A stretch of DNA of 38,825 nucleotides from Hyphomicrobiales bacterium (lineage in GTDB: Bacteria > Pseudomonadota > Alphaproteobacteria > Rhizobiales > Beijerinckiaceae): positions 1-38,825 of the forward strand of contig JANYIH010000327.1 of the NCBI GenBank assembly GCA_025358745.1. Direction: 5' to 3'. Every line of letters begins with the position of its first letter. The first letter of the stretch is position 1. Positions 35,061 through 38,825 of this stretch are shown piece after piece. The notes beneath the pieces were generated by a model, which searched no databases, had not been told where the DNA came from, and worked only from the letters and a program-made list of their open reading frames with translations. A program made the position numbers and the translations under genes.

Positions 35061-35095
35061 GCGAAGGGGTTCAGTGCGACGAACTAGCTCTTCGC
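35061..35095. promoter_or_regulatory. Nested inverted repeats upstream of the aldehyde dehydrogenase gene
   Basis: GCGAAG (35061-35066) with CTTCGC (35090-35095) encloses GTTC (35069-35072) with GAAC (35081-35084). The two centres differ by about 1.5 bases, so as RNA it would be a bulged hairpin in the aldehyde dehydrogenase leader. As DNA it could be an operator in the 163-base divergent region. Confidence 0.3.
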
Positions 35096-35211
35096 GGGTC
35101 AAATGGAAATGGGAGGCCGCGCCCTTGCGAAAGTCGCACAGACGCCCTCGCGGCGCCCCCTAGCGATATTGCGCCGCAAATTTTATGCTGTGGCGTTGTC
35201 AGGAGAACGTC

Positions 35212-36096
35212 ATGGTCGCTCGCCCGCGCCGCAGCGCGCTGTATCTGCCCGGATCGAACCCGAAGGCGTTGGCGAAAGCGCGCGAATTGCCGGCCGATGC
35301 GATCATCTTCGATCTCGAGGATTCCGTCGCCCCCGACGCCAAGCCGGATGCGCGCGAGCGCATCGTCGCGGCTTTGAAGGAGGGCGGGTTTGGCGGGCGG
35401 GAACTGTTGATTCGCGTCAATGGCGTGCACACGCCCTGGGGCGAGGCCGATCTCGAAGCCGCCGCCGCCGCCGGCCCCGATGGGGTATTGCTGCCCAAGG
35501 TGGATAGCCCCGGCACGGTGATGCACGCCGCCCGCCTGCTGCGCGCGGCGCCGGAGAACACTCGGTTGTGGGCGATGATGGAGACGCCCAACGCGATGTT
35601 GAACGCGGCCGCGATCGCCTCGATCGCCGCCGACCCCGCCTCGCGGCTGGAGGCGCTCGTACTGGGCCTCAACGACCTTGCCAAGGAGACGCGCGCCCGC
35701 CTGACGCCCGGCCGCGCGGCGTTCACGCCTTGGCTCGCGACCTGCGTCGCCGCCGCCCGCGCGCATGGCTGCGACGTGATCGACGGCGTCTATAACGACA
35801 TCAGGGATCTCGACGGATTCCGCGCCGAGTGCCTGCAAGGGCTCGAATTCGGCTTCGACGGCAAGACGCTGATCCATCCGAGCCAGATCGACATCTGCAA
35901 CGAGACCTTCGCCCCGACCGCGGCCGAGATTGCTCAGGCGAAGGCCGTGATCGCAGCGTTCGACCTGCCAGAGAACCAAGCCAAGGGCGTGCTGCAAATC
36001 GACGGGCGCATGGTCGAACTGCTACATCAGCAGATGGCGAAACGCACCCTCGCCATCGCCGACGCCATCGCGGCGCTGCACGACACGAAGGCCTGA
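35212..36096 (+). CDS. HpcH/HpaI aldolase / citrate lyase beta (CitE)-like, possibly malyl-CoA lyase or thioesterase
   Basis: A 294-residue TIM-barrel protein, ATG at 35212 preceded by AGGAGA; an upstream in-frame ATG at 35185 lacks a site. Motifs are RSALYLPGSNPKAL, FDLEDSVAPDAK (metal-binding acid), LIRVNG, LLPKVDSP, MMETPNAM (second metal acid), and GKTLIHPSQI near the C-terminus. This is the CitE-like acyl-CoA lyase family: citryl-CoA, malyl-CoA or citramalyl-CoA lyases and malyl-CoA thioesterase. Citrate lyase alpha and gamma subunits are absent, so true citrate lyase is unlikely. Three bases separate it from fumarase, which suggests a shared C4-acid role, malate or fumarate being the link. 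Exact substrate not determined. Confidence 0.82.
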   Translation: MVARPRRSALYLPGSNPKALAKARELPADAIIFDLEDSVAPDAKPDARERIVAALKEGGFGGRELLIRVNGVHTPWGEADLEAAAAAGPDGVLLPKVDSPGTVMHAARLLRAAPENTRLWAMMETPNAMLNAAAIASIAADPASRLEALVLGLNDLAKETRARLTPGRAAFTPWLATCVAAARAHGCDVIDGVYNDIRDLDGFRAECLQGLEFGFDGKTLIHPSQIDICNETFAPTAAEIAQAKAVIAAFDLPENQAKGVLQIDGRMVELLHQQMAKRTLAIADAIAALHDTKA

Positions 36097-36099
36097 GAG

Positions 36100-37704
<1,605 letters not shown>

Positions 37705-37706
37705 GG

Positions 37707-37724
37707 CGTGCGGCGGGCCGCACG
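37707..37724. terminator. GC hairpin between convergent fumarase and orphan gene
   Basis: CGTGCGGC (37707-37714) and GCCGCACG (37717-37724) form an almost loop-less perfect inverted repeat (in RNA a seven-pair stem with a four-base loop). It starts three bases after the fumarase stop. There is no T-run. A factor-assisted or bidirectional terminator is likely, because the next gene is convergent. Confidence 0.5.
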
Positions 37725-37745
37725 AGCGCGACATCCAAAACAGGT

Positions 37746-38705
37746 CTATTCGCCCGGATGCGGGAGCAGAGATTTGCCGATCGTATGCAACAGTTTCGCA
37801 TCGATGCCCAGCGATTGATGGACGGCTTTTTCGATATCGCGAGCGTCCTCCGGCGATTTCGCTGCGACCTCGTTGATCGTCAAGCTAAGCTCCGACAGGT
37901 AACGCAGAACGCGACCAATCTCTTCGGGCGGGTCGGGAAGCGTTTTGAGCAAGTTAAAGAAAGGATCAATCCTTACCCACCGGTGAACGAAGTCCACGAA
38001 ATGTCGAAGGCACTGAGCCCTATCGACGTAATATTGCCAATTCCAGGCAACGATTTCATTTTTTACAGTAAACCATGTGATACCGGATGTCGCGATCGGT
38101 GGCGCGAACTTCTCGTGAACGAGAACCTCGATCTGAACATCGATTTGTGATTCCGTTCCCAGAAAATTCAGGTAAAGCTTAGAAGAATATGGAGATATCG
38201 TGACTTCGCAATGTATAGGAACGGGCTTCGATTTTATTATCGGAACAAGCAAATTCGTCACCGTAAAGGTCTTCGTCACGGCAGTTGGGGAGATGTTACC
38301 GAAAAGGGGTACATCAACGCCGTTTATTTTCCACGAATAAATAGGCAACCCGAACCCTGTGGTCGCTGAACTGCAAAATAGAACTTTTGGTGTGCTTTCG
38401 ATTGTGAAATTGTAAAATTTCTTACTGCAAAAACCCCCTGGAGAGACTTCCGCGATTCCGCCGTCGATGACCGATGGTCTGATAAAATCTATGGGCTGTT
38501 CTACAATGTCGATATCGACATAATGTGATTTTCCCAGCGGGAACGGGTTGTCCGTTGGAAGGCTTGGCGTGTTCCCAACAGGGAAAATGGGGTCGATCAC
38601 GCTTTGTAGAGCCGCCATGCCTCCGCTCAGGTTGGTCAAGTTAAAATAGGTTTTTTCCAACGTGTCGCCGGCTTTCTGAATAATATGGGGAATCGCCTGA
38701 CTCAA
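37746..38705 (-). CDS. AT-rich orphan gene, unrecognised protein
   Basis: I do not recognise this 319-residue protein. Hand counts of sample 60-base lines give 43-48% G+C here against 63% in the upstream CitE gene, which suggests recent transfer. The first 45 residues look helical. About 60-205 is beta-rich, with an Ig/PKD-like stretch (PIYSWKINGVDVPLFG, then TFTVTNLLVP). About 215-319 looks helical. There is no signal peptide. The start is uncertain: TTG at 38705 has no clear ribosome binding site. The ATG at 38618 has GGAGG only one base away. The frame also stays open to the window edge, but a GC-rich plus-strand frame begins there. Confidence 0.6.
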   Translation of the reverse strand: MSQAIPHIIQKAGDTLEKTYFNLTNLSGGMAALQSVIDPIFPVGNTPSLPTDNPFPLGKSHYVDIDIVEQPIDFIRPSVIDGGIAEVSPGGFCSKKFYNFTIESTPKVLFCSSATTGFGLPIYSWKINGVDVPLFGNISPTAVTKTFTVTNLLVPIIKSKPVPIHCEVTISPYSSKLYLNFLGTESQIDVQIEVLVHEKFAPPIATSGITWFTVKNEIVAWNWQYYVDRAQCLRHFVDFVHRWVRIDPFFNLLKTLPDPPEEIGRVLRYLSELSLTINEVAAKSPEDARDIEKAVHQSLGIDAKLLHTIGKSLLPHPGE

Positions 38706-38744
38706 TTGTGTCTTTAGGAAATATAGAAATAGTAGGCAGCACGC

Positions 38745-38825
38745 GTGGCTTTCAAGCTTTCCGCCGGCGAGGCCGCTGGTTGGATCGACATTGGAAACCC
38801 AGTCCTGCGCCGGGGCGCCTCGATT
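38745..38825 (+). CDS. Possible start of a divergent gene, cut by the window edge
   Basis: From a GTG at 38745 an open frame of 27 codons reads (M)AFKLSAGEAAGWIDIGNPV, then LRRGASI. G+C rises sharply at about 38735, and the codons prefer G or C in the third position, as in native genes here. The ribosome binding site is weak (AGG about 11 bases upstream). It would diverge from the AT-rich orphan gene across 39 bases. Too short to identify. Confidence 0.3.
   Translation, partial: MAFKLSAGEAAGWIDIGNPVLRRGASI

Overview
The window looks like chromosomal DNA of a GC-rich alphaproteobacterium of the Hyphomicrobiales (Rhizobiales). The evidence is a CtrA start at the left edge with a rhizobial-type FliJ diverging from it, a three-gene proton-translocating transhydrogenase, a cellulose operon of the bcsA-bcsB-bcsZ-bcsK-bcsN type, and an frcBCA-like sugar ABC transporter. 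The genus cannot be fixed from sequence alone; the Beijerinckiaceae/Methylocystaceae neighbourhood is a guess. I see no tRNA, rRNA, CRISPR array or insertion sequence.

Layout. 1-983: start of ctrA (minus), a gene-free divergent region with four GANTC sites, and fliJ (plus). 1088-4812: a small cytochrome-oxidase-subunit-IV-like membrane protein, pntAA, pntAB, pntB, and a degenerate LytM-domain protein whose TTG start overlaps the pntB stop. 4826-6190: an old-yellow-enzyme-like oxidoreductase (minus). 6403-22958: the cellulose operon, transcribed on the minus strand as bcsA, bcsB, bcsZ, a giant bcsK-like gene and bcsN. 23056-26042: frcA, frcC, frcB (minus). 26303-31529: the divergent ROK regulator, then zwf, pgl and a TrpD2-CobA fusion (plus). 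31609-32364: an unrecognised gene. 32373-35048: iron alcohol dehydrogenase and ALDH7-type aldehyde dehydrogenase (minus). 35212-37704: a CitE/malyl-CoA-lyase-like protein and class I fumarase (plus). 37746-38825: an AT-rich orphan gene and the possible start of another gene cut by the window edge.

How the genes work together. BcsA and BcsB would make and translocate beta-1,4-glucan under c-di-GMP control through an intact PilZ domain. BcsZ trims it, and the BcsK-like solenoid and BcsN lipoprotein would act in the periplasm or at the outer membrane; no BcsC-type beta-barrel is encoded here. FrcBCA imports a sugar, probably fructose. The divergent ROK repressor probably acts at a perfect 9-5-9 inverted repeat between frcB and the regulator. 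Zwf and Pgl turn glucose-6-phosphate into 6-phosphogluconate and make NADPH; PntAB makes NADPH from NADH using the proton gradient.

The most unusual object is the 3254-residue BcsK-like protein. It is built from about 24 helical repeat units of 105-120 residues (one per seven is longer). Twenty-one of them form three successive seven-unit super-repeats of 818, 819 and 818 residues. Other points for a second look are the TrpD2-CobA fusion, the LytM protein without a zinc site in the pnt operon, the sugar operator, and the foreign-looking right end.
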